Shown in pieces: positions 8,323 to 18,500 of a stretch of 64,000 nucleotides of DNA. A model generated the notes under the pieces. It was not told where the DNA came from. It did not search any database and was given only the letters and a program-made list of their open reading frames with translations. Numbering within the stretch: the stretch's first letter is position 1; each line of letters begins with the position of its first letter. The stretch is from assembly GCA_963809825.1 (NCBI GenBank), contig CAWELJ010000002.1, positions 372,001-436,000 on the forward strand. The letters run 5' to 3'. This DNA comes from Bog-473 sp963809825. GTDB taxonomy: Bacteria; Actinomycetota; Acidimicrobiia; Acidimicrobiales; RAAP-2. Both the position numbers and the translations under genes were made by a program.

Positions 8323-9528
8323 CTAGTCCAGGAGGCCGATGCGCGCGAGCCACAGCCCGGGCGCGTCGACCTCGGCCGGCGTGGGCAGGTCGAGCTCGTC
8401 GCCCCACAGCCGGGCCAGCGCGTCCTCGCCCACCCGCTCCACCACGCCGGTCACGAAGGCGCGGCCGCGGTCGACCTCGTCCTGGCCCACGTTGAGGCCG
8501 AAGAGGCCGGCGAAGGCCTGCTCCCCCTTGCCCTCCTCGATCCGGTAGCGGTACCAGGCCTCCCGGAGCGCGGCGGGGGACGACGTCAGCGTCTCCGCGA
8601 TGCCGGCCGTGATGTGGTCCACGTAGGCGCCGATCGCCGTCGTCTGCGCCGTCAGCGCGCTCGAGATGTTGCGCTGCTCGGGGCTGATGAGATCCGAGAG
8701 CAGCGCCTCGGGATCACCGAGCGCCTCCTCGAGCGCGGCGGGGTCGCCGAGGCCGTCGCCCAGGCGTTCGACGATGGAGCGCTGCGCCGCCGCGGCGTGG
8801 GCCGACGCGTCGCCGAGCAGCGTCATGAGCGATGCCCGGACGCCGGGACGGGTGAGCACGGCGTGCATCGTCAGCTCGCGCAGGCAGACCCAGAGCTGGA
8901 CCTCCTGCAGCGGGAGGCTCCAGTCGTCGGCGAAGCGGGCCACGTTGCCCGGGACGAGCAAGAGGGTGGTCGACTCGGGCCACGGCAGCGGGAGCGCGTA
9001 CTGGCCGAACGCCCGGCGGGCCAGGTGCCCGGCGGCCGAGCCGAACTGCATGCCCAGGAAGACCGGGCCGAGCGTGATCGCGAATTGCCCGAGCAACCCG
9101 TTCAGTCCCGCCGACGCGTCGGGGTCGAGCTCGCTCAGGTCCGTCGGCGACGGCACGGCGGCCGCCCCCTGTTGCTGCGCCTCCACCATGGCGCGGAGGA
9201 CGGGCCGGTAGGCCTCGAGCACACGGAACGACCACTGCCCGGGACCGACCGCCTCGAAGGACACCCCGCCGGCGCCGGAGGCCGCGCTTATGCCGGTGGC
9301 GTCGGCCACGTGGAGCTCGGCCACCCGCGCCAGCTCCTCGAAGGCGATGCGCACCAGGGGATCGGGGTTCTCGTCCTGTCCGCCGTCGGTGGCCACGCCG
9401 AACGCCAGGGTGCGGGCGGCCTCGAACCAGCTGTCCCCCGCGCCCGGGCCCGAACCGATGACCTTGAGCAGGTCGCCGAGGAGGCCCCCCATCGGGTTGT
9501 CGGGGTCGCCGGAACCGAACATGCTCAC
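8323..9528 (-). CDS. DUF2342/zincin-2 family protein with degenerate metal site
   Basis: 401 residues. It resembles the actinobacterial DUF2342 proteins annotated as zinc-dependent metalloproteases, related to mycobacterial Rv3195. The middle contains the LPLPWPES and LLLVPGNVARFAD segments and then LRELTMHAVL, which occupies the place of HExxH. The first His is Arg here, so zinc proteolysis is doubtful; I recall that other actinobacterial members also carry RExxH. GTG at 9528 or ATG at 9522 could be the start. In mycobacteria this family neighbours PDZ-Lon and UPF0182 genes, both present in this window at 12.5 and 15.5 kb. Confidence 0.75.
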   Translation of the reverse strand: MSMFGSGDPDNPMGGLLGDLLKVIGSGPGAGDSWFEAARTLAFGVATDGGQDENPDPLVRIAFEELARVAELHVADATGISAASGAGGVSFEAVGPGQWSFRVLEAYRPVLRAMVEAQQQGAAAVPSPTDLSELDPDASAGLNGLLGQFAITLGPVFLGMQFGSAAGHLARRAFGQYALPLPWPESTTLLLVPGNVARFADDWSLPLQEVQLWVCLRELTMHAVLTRPGVRASLMTLLGDASAHAAAAQRSIVERLGDGLGDPAALEEALGDPEALLSDLISPEQRNISSALTAQTTAIGAYVDHITAGIAETLTSSPAALREAWYRYRIEEGKGEQAFAGLFGLNVGQDEVDRGRAFVTGVVERVGEDALARLWGDELDLPTPAEVDAPGLWLARIGLLD

Positions 9529-9537
9529 CCCTGCATG

Positions 9538-10755
9538 CTAGGAGGACCCGCCCAGGGTGAGGTCCACGACCTTCGTGCCGGCGGCCTGCTGGACCGAGAC
9601 GGCGACCGCCGCCCCCGGGGCCAGGACGTAGAGGCGGGCCCGCAGTTCGGCCATCGTGCGCACCGGCATGGCGTTGACGCCGACGATCACCTGTCCCACC
9701 GCCACCTTCCCCGCGGCAGGACTGTCGGCACTGACCGTGTCCACCCTGGCCCCGCTCCCGCTCGGGGCGTCCGATCCGGCGACGCCCAGCCATCCGTGCA
9801 CGACCCTGCTGCGCGAGCGCAGGTCGTCGGCCACGCCGACGACGAGCTGGCTGGGGAGGAACGTGACCGGCCCGGCACCGCCCGGGTTGGCGTCGTAGAG
9901 GATGCCCACGACGTCGCCGCTCGCGTTCAGCAGCGGGTCACCGGCGGCGGCGCCGGCCGGGGCGGGAGAGGAATCGATGGAGGCCATGCCGCCGGCGGGA
10001 CCGCCCGCGATGGCGCCCGCCACCCCGGTCACCGCGCCGGGGGTGCAGTGCAGTGCCACCGCCGTGCCCTGCGCCGGGACGAAGCTGAGCATCAGGTCGG
10101 ACGACCCCCCGCCGAGGGCGGCGTCGTCGGCGAAGGGTGCCACCGGGAGGTCCTGGGGCACGGTCACGAGCGCCACGTCGGACGCCTTGTCCGTGGCGAC
10201 CACCGTGACCGGCTCCAGCTTTCCGCCGGGCCCGACCATCGTCACCTTGGGCGCGCCGATGAGCAGGTCGGCGGTCGTGGCGACCAGCCCGCCCTCCGCC
10301 ACGGCGACGCCGATGAGCGCCACCGTCGCCTGACCCGTCGTGACCCGCAGCTCCACCATCGAGCGTCCCGCCGCCTGGGCCACGGCGGGCACCGCGTTCT
10401 GCGGCCCGGCCAGGGTCGTGGGCGCGACGGCGGCGGTGTCACGGGTGGTGCTGAGCGGCTGGGTCGACGCCGGGGACAGCAGCACGACGACCCAGGCGAT
10501 CACCGCCATGACGGCCACCACGCCGACCAGGACCATGACCGGGCCGCGGTAGGGGTGGCGGGGCGGGGCGTTCAAGAGGACGGGGACCTCGCCCGTGCCC
10601 GGATCTCCCCGGGTGACCTCGCTGGGGTGGCGCCACAGGCGGTCGTCGGGGTCGATCCACCCGCGCAGCGGCGTTTCGGGCTCGTCGGGACCCTGCCCGC
10701 CCCCCTCTCCAGGGCCCGGCTCCCCCCCGTCCGGCTCCTCTGGCGTGTCGCTCAC
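9538..10755 (-). CDS. HtrA-like membrane protein with PDZ domain, catalytic residues lost
   Basis: 405 residues: acidic Gly/Pro-rich cytoplasmic tail (1-70), one membrane helix (about 71-92), an extracytoplasmic trypsin-like domain (about 120-290) and a PDZ domain (about 310-400). The fold resembles HtrA/DegP. At the catalytic His position, where HtrA has TNAHV, this protein reads TTADL. At the Ser position, where GNSGGP is expected, it reads AAAGDPLLN. The Asp region DKASDVAL is kept. So two of three catalytic residues are missing, and it probably binds rather than cuts its target. It lies 9 nt upstream of the zincin-like gene and may be co-transcribed with it. Confidence 0.72.
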   Translation of the reverse strand: MSDTPEEPDGGEPGPGEGGGQGPDEPETPLRGWIDPDDRLWRHPSEVTRGDPGTGEVPVLLNAPPRHPYRGPVMVLVGVVAVMAVIAWVVVLLSPASTQPLSTTRDTAAVAPTTLAGPQNAVPAVAQAAGRSMVELRVTTGQATVALIGVAVAEGGLVATTADLLIGAPKVTMVGPGGKLEPVTVVATDKASDVALVTVPQDLPVAPFADDAALGGGSSDLMLSFVPAQGTAVALHCTPGAVTGVAGAIAGGPAGGMASIDSSPAPAGAAAGDPLLNASGDVVGILYDANPGGAGPVTFLPSQLVVGVADDLRSRSRVVHGWLGVAGSDAPSGSGARVDTVSADSPAAGKVAVGQVIVGVNAMPVRTMAELRARLYVLAPGAAVAVSVQQAAGTKVVDLTLGGSS

Positions 10756-10826
10756 CGGGGCGACGATACCGAGAACGGCCAGGAAAATGCCGTCGCCGGA
10801 CGGCCCGGCCGTACCATGTGGCCCCT

Positions 10827-11828
10827 ATGTCGCGTGACCTGGCCATCGACCTCGGCACGGCCAACACGCTCGTCTACGCCAAGGGGAAGGGCCTCGTGCT
10901 CAACGAGCCCACCGTCGTCGCGCTGGACTCGCGCAGCCGCGAGGTGCTGGCCATCGGGACCGACGCGTGGCAGATGATCGGCCGCACGCCCGGCTACATC
11001 GTGGCCGAGCGCCCCCTGCGCGGCGGCGCCATCACCGACTTCGAGGTCACGGAGCGGATGCTCAGCGTCCTGCTGCGCCGGGTCGGCGTCAGCCGGCTGA
11101 ACCGGCCGAAGGTGTTGATCTGCGTGCCGTCCGCCATCACGGCGGTGGAGCGCCGCGCCGTGAAGGAGGCGGCGCGGCGGGCGGGTGCCTCGGCCAGCTT
11201 CCTGATCGAGCAGCCGATGGCGGCCGCCATCGGGGCGGGGCTTCCCATCCACGAGCCGGTGGGCAACATGGTGGTCGACGTCGGGGGCGGCACGGCGGAG
11301 ATGGCGGTGATCTCCCTCGGTGGCGTCGTGGCGGTCCAGGCGCTGCGCTGCGGCGGCTTCGACTTCGACGCCTCCATACAGTCCTACGTCCGTTACCGCT
11401 ACGGCGTCGCCATCGGCGAGCGCACGGCCGAGGCGGTGAAGCTCGCCATCGGCTCCGCGTCCCCGTTCCCGGGGGAGCAACAGGCCGAGATCCGCGGCCG
11501 CGAGGTGGCGACGGGCCGGCCCAAGACGGTCGTCCTCTCGCCGCTCGAGATCCGCGGCGCCCTCGAGGACAACGTGCAGTCCATCGTCGACACGGCGGCC
11601 AACTGCCTGTCGGAGGCCCCGCCGGAGCTGGCCCAGGACATCATGTTCCAAGGTGTCCACCTCACCGGTGGCGGCGCGCTGCTGCGGGGCATGACCCAGC
11701 GCCTGGCCGATGCCACCGCGGTCCCGGTGCACCTCGTGGACACGCCCCTCGAGTGCGTGGTCCAGGGTGCCGGTGTCTGCCTGGAGTCCTTCGACCGGCT
11801 GAAGCGGCTCTTCACCCAGGACGACTGA
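10827..11828 (+). CDS. mreB: Rod-shape determining protein MreB
   Basis: 333 residues, typical for this bacterial actin. The phosphate-1 loop is DLGTANTLVY near the N-terminus. Later VVDVGGGTAEMAVIS (phosphate 2) and HLTGGGALLRGM (adenosine motif) are present. It polymerises under the membrane to direct side-wall growth. ATG at 10827 is chosen because the protein then starts MSRDLAIDLG as in homologues; an in-frame GTG at 10818 adds only three residues. No mreC or mreD follows. The 3' end overlaps the convergent HEAT-repeat gene by 17 nt. Confidence 0.93.
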   Translation: MSRDLAIDLGTANTLVYAKGKGLVLNEPTVVALDSRSREVLAIGTDAWQMIGRTPGYIVAERPLRGGAITDFEVTERMLSVLLRRVGVSRLNRPKVLICVPSAITAVERRAVKEAARRAGASASFLIEQPMAAAIGAGLPIHEPVGNMVVDVGGGTAEMAVISLGGVVAVQALRCGGFDFDASIQSYVRYRYGVAIGERTAEAVKLAIGSASPFPGEQQAEIRGREVATGRPKTVVLSPLEIRGALEDNVQSIVDTAANCLSEAPPELAQDIMFQGVHLTGGGALLRGMTQRLADATAVPVHLVDTPLECVVQGAGVCLESFDRLKRLFTQDD

Positions 11829-12498
11829 GCCCGGGGTCCCCGCCCGGCGGTGCCTCGGTCTCGTCGAGCAGCTCCGCGGCCGCCTGGCGCACCTGCCAGT
11901 CCCGGTCGGCCGCCGCGGCACGCAGCGCGGGCTCGACCCGGGGGTCGTCGAAGCCGGCCAGCGCGACGGCCGCCCGCCGCCGCACCGTGGGCTTGTCACC
12001 GAGCGCGGCGAGCACGGCGGGCAGCCCCGCCGGGTCCCCGATGGCGCCGAGCGCGGCGACGGCGGCCTCCCGGCAGCGCGTGTCGCCGTGGTCGGTGGCG
12101 GTCGTGGCGAGGGCGGGCAGCGCCGCCCGGTGGCGCCGCTCGCCGAGGAACCAGGCGGCCCCGACCACGACGAGAGGGTCGGGATCGTGCAGGGCCTCGG
12201 TCACCGCCGCGGGCAGCACAGAACGCGAACCCCGGCCCCGCACCCCCGGTGCGGCGTCGACGGCACGCCGGCGCAGCGCCACCGGCCCGCGCCCCAGCGC
12301 AGCCACGACGTCGTCGGCCGTGAGCTCGCCCAGGCGCGCCAACGCGCCCAGGGCCGCCGCCTGCACCCCCGGATCGGGATCGCCCAGACCCCGGCGCGCC
12401 AGTGCGGGATCCCCACGGTGGCCCGCCATGACGAGCCGCCGCCGCCGGGCTTCGGCGCGGCGGTCGCGGCGTGCATCCGTGGCAACATCGTCGCTCAC
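11812..12498 (-). CDS. HEAT-repeat protein
   Basis: 228 residues made mostly of HEAT/PBS-lyase-type helical repeats of about 30 residues (for example DPDPGVQAAALGALARLG, DPDPLVVVGAAWFLGERR, TRCREAAVAALGAIGD, TVRRRAAVALAGFDD). Such proteins are scaffolds without enzymatic activity of their own. The GTG start at 12498 has GGGAGG directly abutting it, which is unusually close; ATG at 12429 is an alternative. The start is only 9 nt from that of the divergent PDZ-Lon gene, and the end overlaps mreB. Confidence 0.75.
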   Translation of the reverse strand: MSDDVATDARRDRRAEARRRRLVMAGHRGDPALARRGLGDPDPGVQAAALGALARLGELTADDVVAALGRGPVALRRRAVDAAPGVRGRGSRSVLPAAVTEALHDPDPLVVVGAAWFLGERRHRAALPALATTATDHGDTRCREAAVAALGAIGDPAGLPAVLAALGDKPTVRRRAAVALAGFDDPRVEPALRAAAADRDWQVRQAAAELLDETEAPPGGDPGLSRPG

Positions 12499-12507
12499 CT
12501 CCCGAGT

Positions 12508-13731
12508 ATGTCCGAACCCGACGCGACCGCCGACGGGGAAGCCGCGGCCACCCCCCTCGCAGACGACGGCCCCACGGTGGCCGCCGGCTGGCGGCCGCCC
12601 GCGCCTCCCGACGGCCCGGCCCCCAAGCGCCGGAAGTGGCCCGCGATCCTGGTGGTCGCCGCGGTCCTGATCCTCGTGGGGTGCTGGATCGCCTCTCGCG
12701 TCTCGGTCGACTACTACGTGCTGACGCCGGGGGACGCCTCACCCGTCTCGCAGTACATCGAGGTCCCGCCGGCGGACAACCACCCGCTGACCGGCAAGAT
12801 CCTGCTGACCGACGTCTTCCTGACGCAGCTCAACGCGCTGAACTACCTGCAGTACCGCTACTTCGACTCCAACAGTGAGGTCGTCTCGGGCCCCGACCTG
12901 CTCGGGCCGACGCCGAACGAGAGCCAATTCCTCGCCCAGGGGTACCTCCAGATGGCGCAGGCCCAGTCCTACGCCACCGCCGTGGCGCTCACGCACCTCG
13001 GCTACACGGTCCACTCGACCGACGCCGGCGCCCTCATCTACGGGATCCCGCCCGGCTCGCCGGCCGCCGGGACCCTGAAGGTGGCCCAGGTGATCACCGC
13101 GGTCAACGGCACCAGCACGCCGAGCGACTGCGCGCTGATCAAGGCCCTGCACGGGTTGACGCCCGGGACGAGCGTCTCGCTCAGCGTCGAGCAGTCCTCC
13201 ATCAGCGACGTCGGCGCTTTCGTGGCGGGGCCCGTCGTGGAGAAGTCGGTGACGTTGGGCCGGCCACCCCGGGGGCTGATCGACACCGGCTGCGGGGCGC
13301 CCACCAAGCCGACGGCCTACCTGGGCATCGTTCCCCAGACCCAGCAGGAGTGGCAGTTCCCGGTCAAGGTGACGGTGCACACCCAGAACATCGGTGGTCC
13401 CTCCGCCGGGCTGGCCATGACGCTCGGCATCATCGACAAGCTGAGCACCGGGCGCCTGACCGGACCCCGGATCGTGGCGGCGACGGGCACGATCGACCAG
13501 GACGGCAACGTCGGTGACGTGGGCGGCGTCGCCGAGAAGACGATCGCGGTCGAACGGGCGGGGGCGACGGTGTTCTTCGTCCCCTCCGTGGAGTTCAAGA
13601 CCGCCGAGTCCAGGGCCTCCCCGCAGCTCCACGTCTACGGCGTCAGCAACCTGAACCAGGTCCTCCGGATCCTCGAACACCTGGGGGGCAACGTGCCCAC
13701 CAAGCCTGTGCCGGTCCAGGCGGCGCCGTAG
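12508..13731 (+). CDS. Membrane-anchored PDZ-Lon serine protease (YlbL type)
   Basis: 407 residues: short cytoplasmic tail, one membrane helix (about 45-63), PDZ domain (about 172-235), and a C-terminal Lon (S16) proteolytic domain. The Ser-Lys dyad is visible: Ser299 in NIGGPSAGLAMTLGIID and Lys344 in GGVAEKTIAVERAGA. It resembles Bacillus YlbL and mycobacterial Rv3194c. The active site should face outside the membrane. ATG at 12508 is the only convincing start, without a clear ribosome binding site, so a leaderless message is likely. The DivIVA-like gene follows after 9 nt. Confidence 0.88.
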   Translation: MSEPDATADGEAAATPLADDGPTVAAGWRPPAPPDGPAPKRRKWPAILVVAAVLILVGCWIASRVSVDYYVLTPGDASPVSQYIEVPPADNHPLTGKILLTDVFLTQLNALNYLQYRYFDSNSEVVSGPDLLGPTPNESQFLAQGYLQMAQAQSYATAVALTHLGYTVHSTDAGALIYGIPPGSPAAGTLKVAQVITAVNGTSTPSDCALIKALHGLTPGTSVSLSVEQSSISDVGAFVAGPVVEKSVTLGRPPRGLIDTGCGAPTKPTAYLGIVPQTQQEWQFPVKVTVHTQNIGGPSAGLAMTLGIIDKLSTGRLTGPRIVAATGTIDQDGNVGDVGGVAEKTIAVERAGATVFFVPSVEFKTAESRASPQLHVYGVSNLNQVLRILEHLGGNVPTKPVPVQAAP

Positions 13732-13740
13732 GCTCTGGCC

Positions 13741-15462
13741 ATGCCTGAAGGCCTCGCCCCCATCTCCTCGTCCCGTATCGCCACCGGGGACATCGCCCGG
13801 CACTCCTTCGCCGTCGTCCGGCGCGGCTTCGACACCGACGAGGTGCGGGCGTACCTCCAGTCGGTGTCCCGGAGCATCGAGGCGCTCGAGGAGCGGGAGC
13901 AGGAGCTGCGGGACTCGCTGGCCGAGGCCGAGGAGCGGGCGGCCCATCCCGTCGTCGACGAGGCCACCCTGACGGCGTCGCTGGGCCAGCACAGCGCACA
14001 GATCCTCCGGCACGCGCACGAGGAGGCGGCGCGCATCGTGGTCCAGGCACAGGAGCGGGCGGCCACGCTGTTGCGCGAGACCCAGAGCGAGGTCGACGAA
14101 CTGCAGGCCAGTACCGAAGCGTCCTCCGCGGAGCGCGTGGTCGAGGTCGAGCTGCTGGTCGCCAACGCGGCGCAGGAAGCCCGTGTCGAGAGCGAGCGCA
14201 TCCTCGGCGAGGCGGTGGCGGACGGGGAGGCGATCATCGCCCGCGCCAAGGACGAGGGGCGGGCGCTGCTCGAGCAGGTCCAGGAGGCGCGGCGCCGGGT
14301 GCTGGCCGATCTGGCGGCGCGGCGGCGCGCGCTCGGGATCCAGATCGAGCAGCTCCGCGCCGCCCGTGACGAGATGACCGCGTCGGTGCAGGGCGTGCGC
14401 GACCGGGTGGACGGGATCCTGACCCACCTCGATCGCACGGACGAGGAGGCCCGCGCCGCGGCCCAGGCCGTGGGCGACCAGTTCCGCCTGCAGGGTGGTG
14501 CGGCGGAGGTCCCCCACGACCAGGATGCGGGTGACGATGTATCGGGGGACCATCCGGTGCCCGGCACGGGGTCCACCGACGGCGGGCCGGACACCGGGAC
14601 CGAGGACGACCAGGCCGCCGGCGCGGCGCCGTCGGTCGACGAGCTGTTCGCGCGCATCCGCGCCGGGTCCGAGAGCGACGCGCCGGCCGCGGAGGCAGAG
14701 GCAGAGGCAGAGGCAAAGGCAGAGGCAGGGGCAAAGGCAGAGGCAAAGGCGGACGATGCCGCCGTCGCCGAGGCCCCCGTCGAGGCGGCGGCCGGACCGC
14801 CCGGGGACGAGGTCGACGTCGTCCCCGGTCCCGACGACGAGGTCATCGGCCGCCGGGACGAGCTGCTCGCACCGGTCACGGCGCGGTTGAGCCGCACGGT
14901 CAAGCGCGCCCTGGGCGACGACCAGAACCGGTTGCTCGACCAGCTGCGCCACAAGCCCTCGCTGGGTGTCGACGATCTCCTCGGCTCCGAGGAGGAGCAC
15001 ATCGCCGTCTACACCACCTCCGCACGCGGGCACCTGGAGGAGGCCTTCACCGCCGGGACGGCGTTCGCCGGGGCCGGAGGGTCCGTTCCCGACGAGGGGG
15101 ACGCCGTCGACCTGTCGGTCGAGGGGCTGGCGCACGTGGTGGTGACGATGCTCCGCCGCCAGATCGCGGACGGGGGCGGGGAGCTCGGTGACCGCGTGGG
15201 CGGGGCCTTTCGGGAGTGGCGCGGCGAGCGGGTCGAGCGGTTGGCGGGTGACTACGCCACCCAGGCGTTCTCGGCGGGCGTCACGGCGACCGCGACGGAC
15301 GGCAAGCTGCGGTGGGTGGTGACGTCGTCGGACGGGTGCTCGGACTGCGAGGACAACGCTCTCGCCGGCGCGGTGAGCGCAGCCGAGACGTTCCCCACCG
15401 GTCACGCCCACCCGCCCGCTCACTCGGGCTGCCGGTGCCTCGTGGCGCCGGCGAACGACTGA
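13741..15462 (+). CDS. DivIVA-domain coiled-coil protein with phage-head-like Cys/His tail
   Basis: 573 residues. Residues about 20-60 are a DivIVA/Wag31-type membrane-curvature domain (FAVVRRGFDTDEVRAYL), followed by a long coiled coil to about residue 245. An acidic linker contains an (AE/AK) repeat near 320. Residues about 380-573 form a separate globular part that ends with C533-x2-C536, then FPTGHAHPPAHSGCRC with C564 and C566. That ending matches the pattern of Mu protein F/SPP1 gp7 head-morphogenesis domains (CxxC ... PPxHxxCRC). The gene sits between PDZ-Lon and UPF0182 genes in a conserved neighbourhood, so it is not obviously prophage-derived. A polar scaffold role is inferred. Confidence 0.75.
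   Translation: MPEGLAPISSSRIATGDIARHSFAVVRRGFDTDEVRAYLQSVSRSIEALEEREQELRDSLAEAEERAAHPVVDEATLTASLGQHSAQILRHAHEEAARIVVQAQERAATLLRETQSEVDELQASTEASSAERVVEVELLVANAAQEARVESERILGEAVADGEAIIARAKDEGRALLEQVQEARRRVLADLAARRRALGIQIEQLRAARDEMTASVQGVRDRVDGILTHLDRTDEEARAAAQAVGDQFRLQGGAAEVPHDQDAGDDVSGDHPVPGTGSTDGGPDTGTEDDQAAGAAPSVDELFARIRAGSESDAPAAEAEAEAEAKAEAGAKAEAKADDAAVAEAPVEAAAGPPGDEVDVVPGPDDEVIGRRDELLAPVTARLSRTVKRALGDDQNRLLDQLRHKPSLGVDDLLGSEEEHIAVYTTSARGHLEEAFTAGTAFAGAGGSVPDEGDAVDLSVEGLAHVVVTMLRRQIADGGGELGDRVGGAFREWRGERVERLAGDYATQAFSAGVTATATDGKLRWVVTSSDGCSDCEDNALAGAVSAAETFPTGHAHPPAHSGCRCLVAPAND
14692..14750 (+). repeat. Hexanucleotide microsatellite in the DivIVA-like gene
   Basis: About ten units of GAGGCA with variants AAGGCA and GGGGCA encode an alternating Ala-Glu/Ala-Lys linker. 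Units are in phase with the reading frame, so length change by slippage would keep the protein in frame. Confidence 0.85.
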
Positions 15463-15534
15463 GCAGAGTTCTCCCTGCTGAGAGGTGCGAGGCCTGGCCG
15501 TTGGGGCCCGGGTGACGGACGTTAGGCTCCCCCC

Positions 15535-18500
15535 GTGCGCATCCCCAGCGATCTGACCGCTGACCCCTCGCCGCGCCGTCGCCACCGGGCCCGCTGGTGG
15601 CTCATCGGCTTCGTCGTCGTCCTCGTCATCCTGCTGGTGTCGTTGCGCTCCCTGGCGGGCATCTACACCGACAGCCTGTGGTTCTCGTCCGTGGGCTACC
15701 ACAACGTCTTCTCCACGCTGCTCGTGACCAAGCTCGGCCTCTTCGGCGTGTTCGGCGCGATCTTCTTCGCCATCCTGTGGGTCAACCTCGTCGTGTGCGA
15801 CCGCATCGCCGGCCACGACATCGTGCTCGCCCAGGAGGACGAGCTGGTGCGGCGCTACCAGCAGTACGTGCGCCCGTACGCCGGTCGTATCTACGTGGCC
15901 CTGGCGTTCGTCCTGGCCCTGATCGGCGCGTCCGGGACGATCGGCCAGTGGAACAACTGGCTGCTGTTCCGCCACGGCGGCAGTTTTCACGTCACGGATC
16001 CCCAGTTCCACAAGGACATCGGGTTCTACGTCTTCGACCTCCCGTTCCTGACCTTCATCGTGGACTGGACGCTCGCCATCCTGATCGTGACGCTGGCCGT
16101 CTCGCTCGTGTTCCACTACTTCAACGGGGGGATCCAGCCCCAACGCGGCCTGCCGCGGGTACGCCCCCCGGTGAAGGCGCACATCTCCGTGCTGCTGGCG
16201 TTGATCGCGCTCGACAAGGCGGCCGGCTACGTCCTGCAACGCTGGTCCACGGTCAACGCGCAGGACGGCTACGTGAACGGTGCGGGCTACACCGACGTGC
16301 ACGCCCGCCTGCCCGCCGAGCTGCTCCTGATTTACGTATCGATCTTCGCGGCGGGGATCCTGCTCTTCAACATCCGCCGCCAGGGTTGGACGCTGCCGGT
16401 GCTGGCCATCGGCATCTGGGCCTTCGTCGCTCTGGTCGTCGGCATCATCTACCCGGCCCTGCTGCAGACGCTGAAGGTGACGCCGGCCCAGAGCTCCCTC
16501 GAGGCGCCCTACATCCAACGCAACATCAGTGCGACCCGGGACGCCTACAACGTGAACAACGTGGCGGTGCACAATTTCCAGGCGGCCACGACGATCTCGG
16601 CCAGCCAGGCGGTGCTGGCCACCCCGACCATCACCAACATCCGGCAGTGGGACCCGGACCCGAGCATCTCGCTGCAGACGTTCCTCCGCCTGCAGAGCAT
16701 CCGTTCGTACTACACGTTCCCCTCGCTGGGGGTCGACCGCTACACCGCCAGCTCGCAGCTCACGCCGGTGCTCGTCGGTGTGCGCGAGATCTCGTCGTCG
16801 AACGTGCCGTCACCGTCCTGGGTCAATATCCACCTCCAGTACACCCACGGCAACGGGGCCGCGCTGGCGCTGGCCAACCAGACCAACTCCGCCAACCCGG
16901 TCTTCGCCGTGCAGGGGGTCCCGCCGCAGTCCTCGTCCGGGCTCCCCGCCATCACCCAGCCCTCGGTCTACTTCGCGCTCGGCGAGTCCGGCTACGTCGT
17001 TGCCGACACGAAACAGTCCGAGGTGGACTACGAGCGGAACGGGACCAACGTCCAGAGCCACTACACGGGCAGCGGCGGGGTGCAGCTCTCCTCGATCTTC
17101 ACCCGGGCGGCCTTCGCGCTGAGGCTGGGCGACTTCAACCTGCTGATCTCGAGCCAGATCACGAACAAGTCGCGCATCATGTTCGTCCGGGACCCGGTCG
17201 CCATGGCACAGAAGGCGGCGCCCTTCCTGACCTTCGACCACGACCCCTACGCGGTGATCAACAAGAACGGGCACATCGACTGGGTGGTCGACGGGTACAC
17301 CACGACGGCCAACTACGCCTATTCCCAGAACGCCAGCACCCAGCAGGTGGCGATCGGGAGCAACCTCCCGCCCAGCTACAACTACGTGCGCAATTCGGTC
17401 AAGGTCGTCATCGACGCCTACTCGGGGCAGATGACCTTCTACGACGCCGACCCGAAGGATCCCATCCTGCAGGCGTACTCGGCCGCCTTTCCGCACATGT
17501 TCCTCCCGCTGTCGGATATGAACCCCCAACTGCAGGCGCACCTGCGCTACCCGCCGGACATCTTCTCCATCCAATCGGCCATCTACGGCCGCTACCACCT
17601 GACGGACGCACAGAACTTCTACGCCGCCAACAACGCCTGGCAGCTCTCGCCCACCGCTGGTGCTGGACCGCAGTCGCAGGCCCTGCTGGCCCAGAACACC
17701 TACAACAACCAGGGTCAGCTGGTGTCCACCACACCGGCCCGGATGGACCCCCAGTACCAGGTGTACTCGCTGCCGAACACGAGCCCGAACCAGCAGGTCT
17801 TCACGGTGTCGAACGGCTTCGTCCCGGCGTCGCAGTCGACTCTCTCGGGCTCGAACCAGAACTTCAACCTGACCGCATGGATGGTGGGGCTCTCTGACCC
17901 CGGGCACTACGGGCAACTGAACCTCTACGAGACGCCCCAGGGGGCGACCGGACCGGCCAACGCGGACGCCGAGATCTCGGCCGACCCGACGGTGTCGAAG
18001 GACATCTCGCTGCTCGACCAGCGCGGCTCGCAGGTGCTGCTGGGCGAGACGCTCATGGTCCCCATCGCGAATTCCATGGTCTACCTGCGTCCGCTCTACG
18101 TGGCGGCGACCACCAACCCGCAGCCTCAGCTCGCCTACGTCGTCGCCGTGCTCGGCAAGAACGTGCGCATCGAGGCGTCGCTGTCGGCCGTCCTGAGCGA
18201 TCTGCTCCAGACCACGGTGACGCTGCCGACCGGGTCGGGCGGCGTCCCTTCGACCGGCACGGTGCCGGCGGCGGTGTCGGGCTACCTGCAGGCGGCCCAG
18301 ACCGACTACACCAACGCCATCGCGGCCTTGAAGGCGGGCAACCTGGCGGCTTTCCAGTCCGACATCCAGGCCATGGCCCAGCAGATCACGCAGGCCCAGC
18401 AGCTGTTGGGGACGCCGACGGCGGGTTCGTCGACGACGACTACGACGACGTCGCCCGTGCGGCCGGGCAGGTCGTCGAAGACCGGCTCGACCACGACCTC

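Noticed and set aside
10818..10826. GTG at 10818 as the mreB start
   Set aside because: It adds only MAP before the standard MSRDLAIDLG start at 10827.
14692..14750. Possible CRISPR-like or regulatory repeat array
   Set aside because: It is an uninterrupted in-frame hexanucleotide repeat inside a gene, with no spacers.
12739..16572. Minus-strand open frame of 1277 codons
   Set aside because: Antisense to PDZ-Lon, DivIVA-like and UPF0182 genes; includes a repeated Leu-Cys run that is just the antisense of the hexanucleotide repeat.
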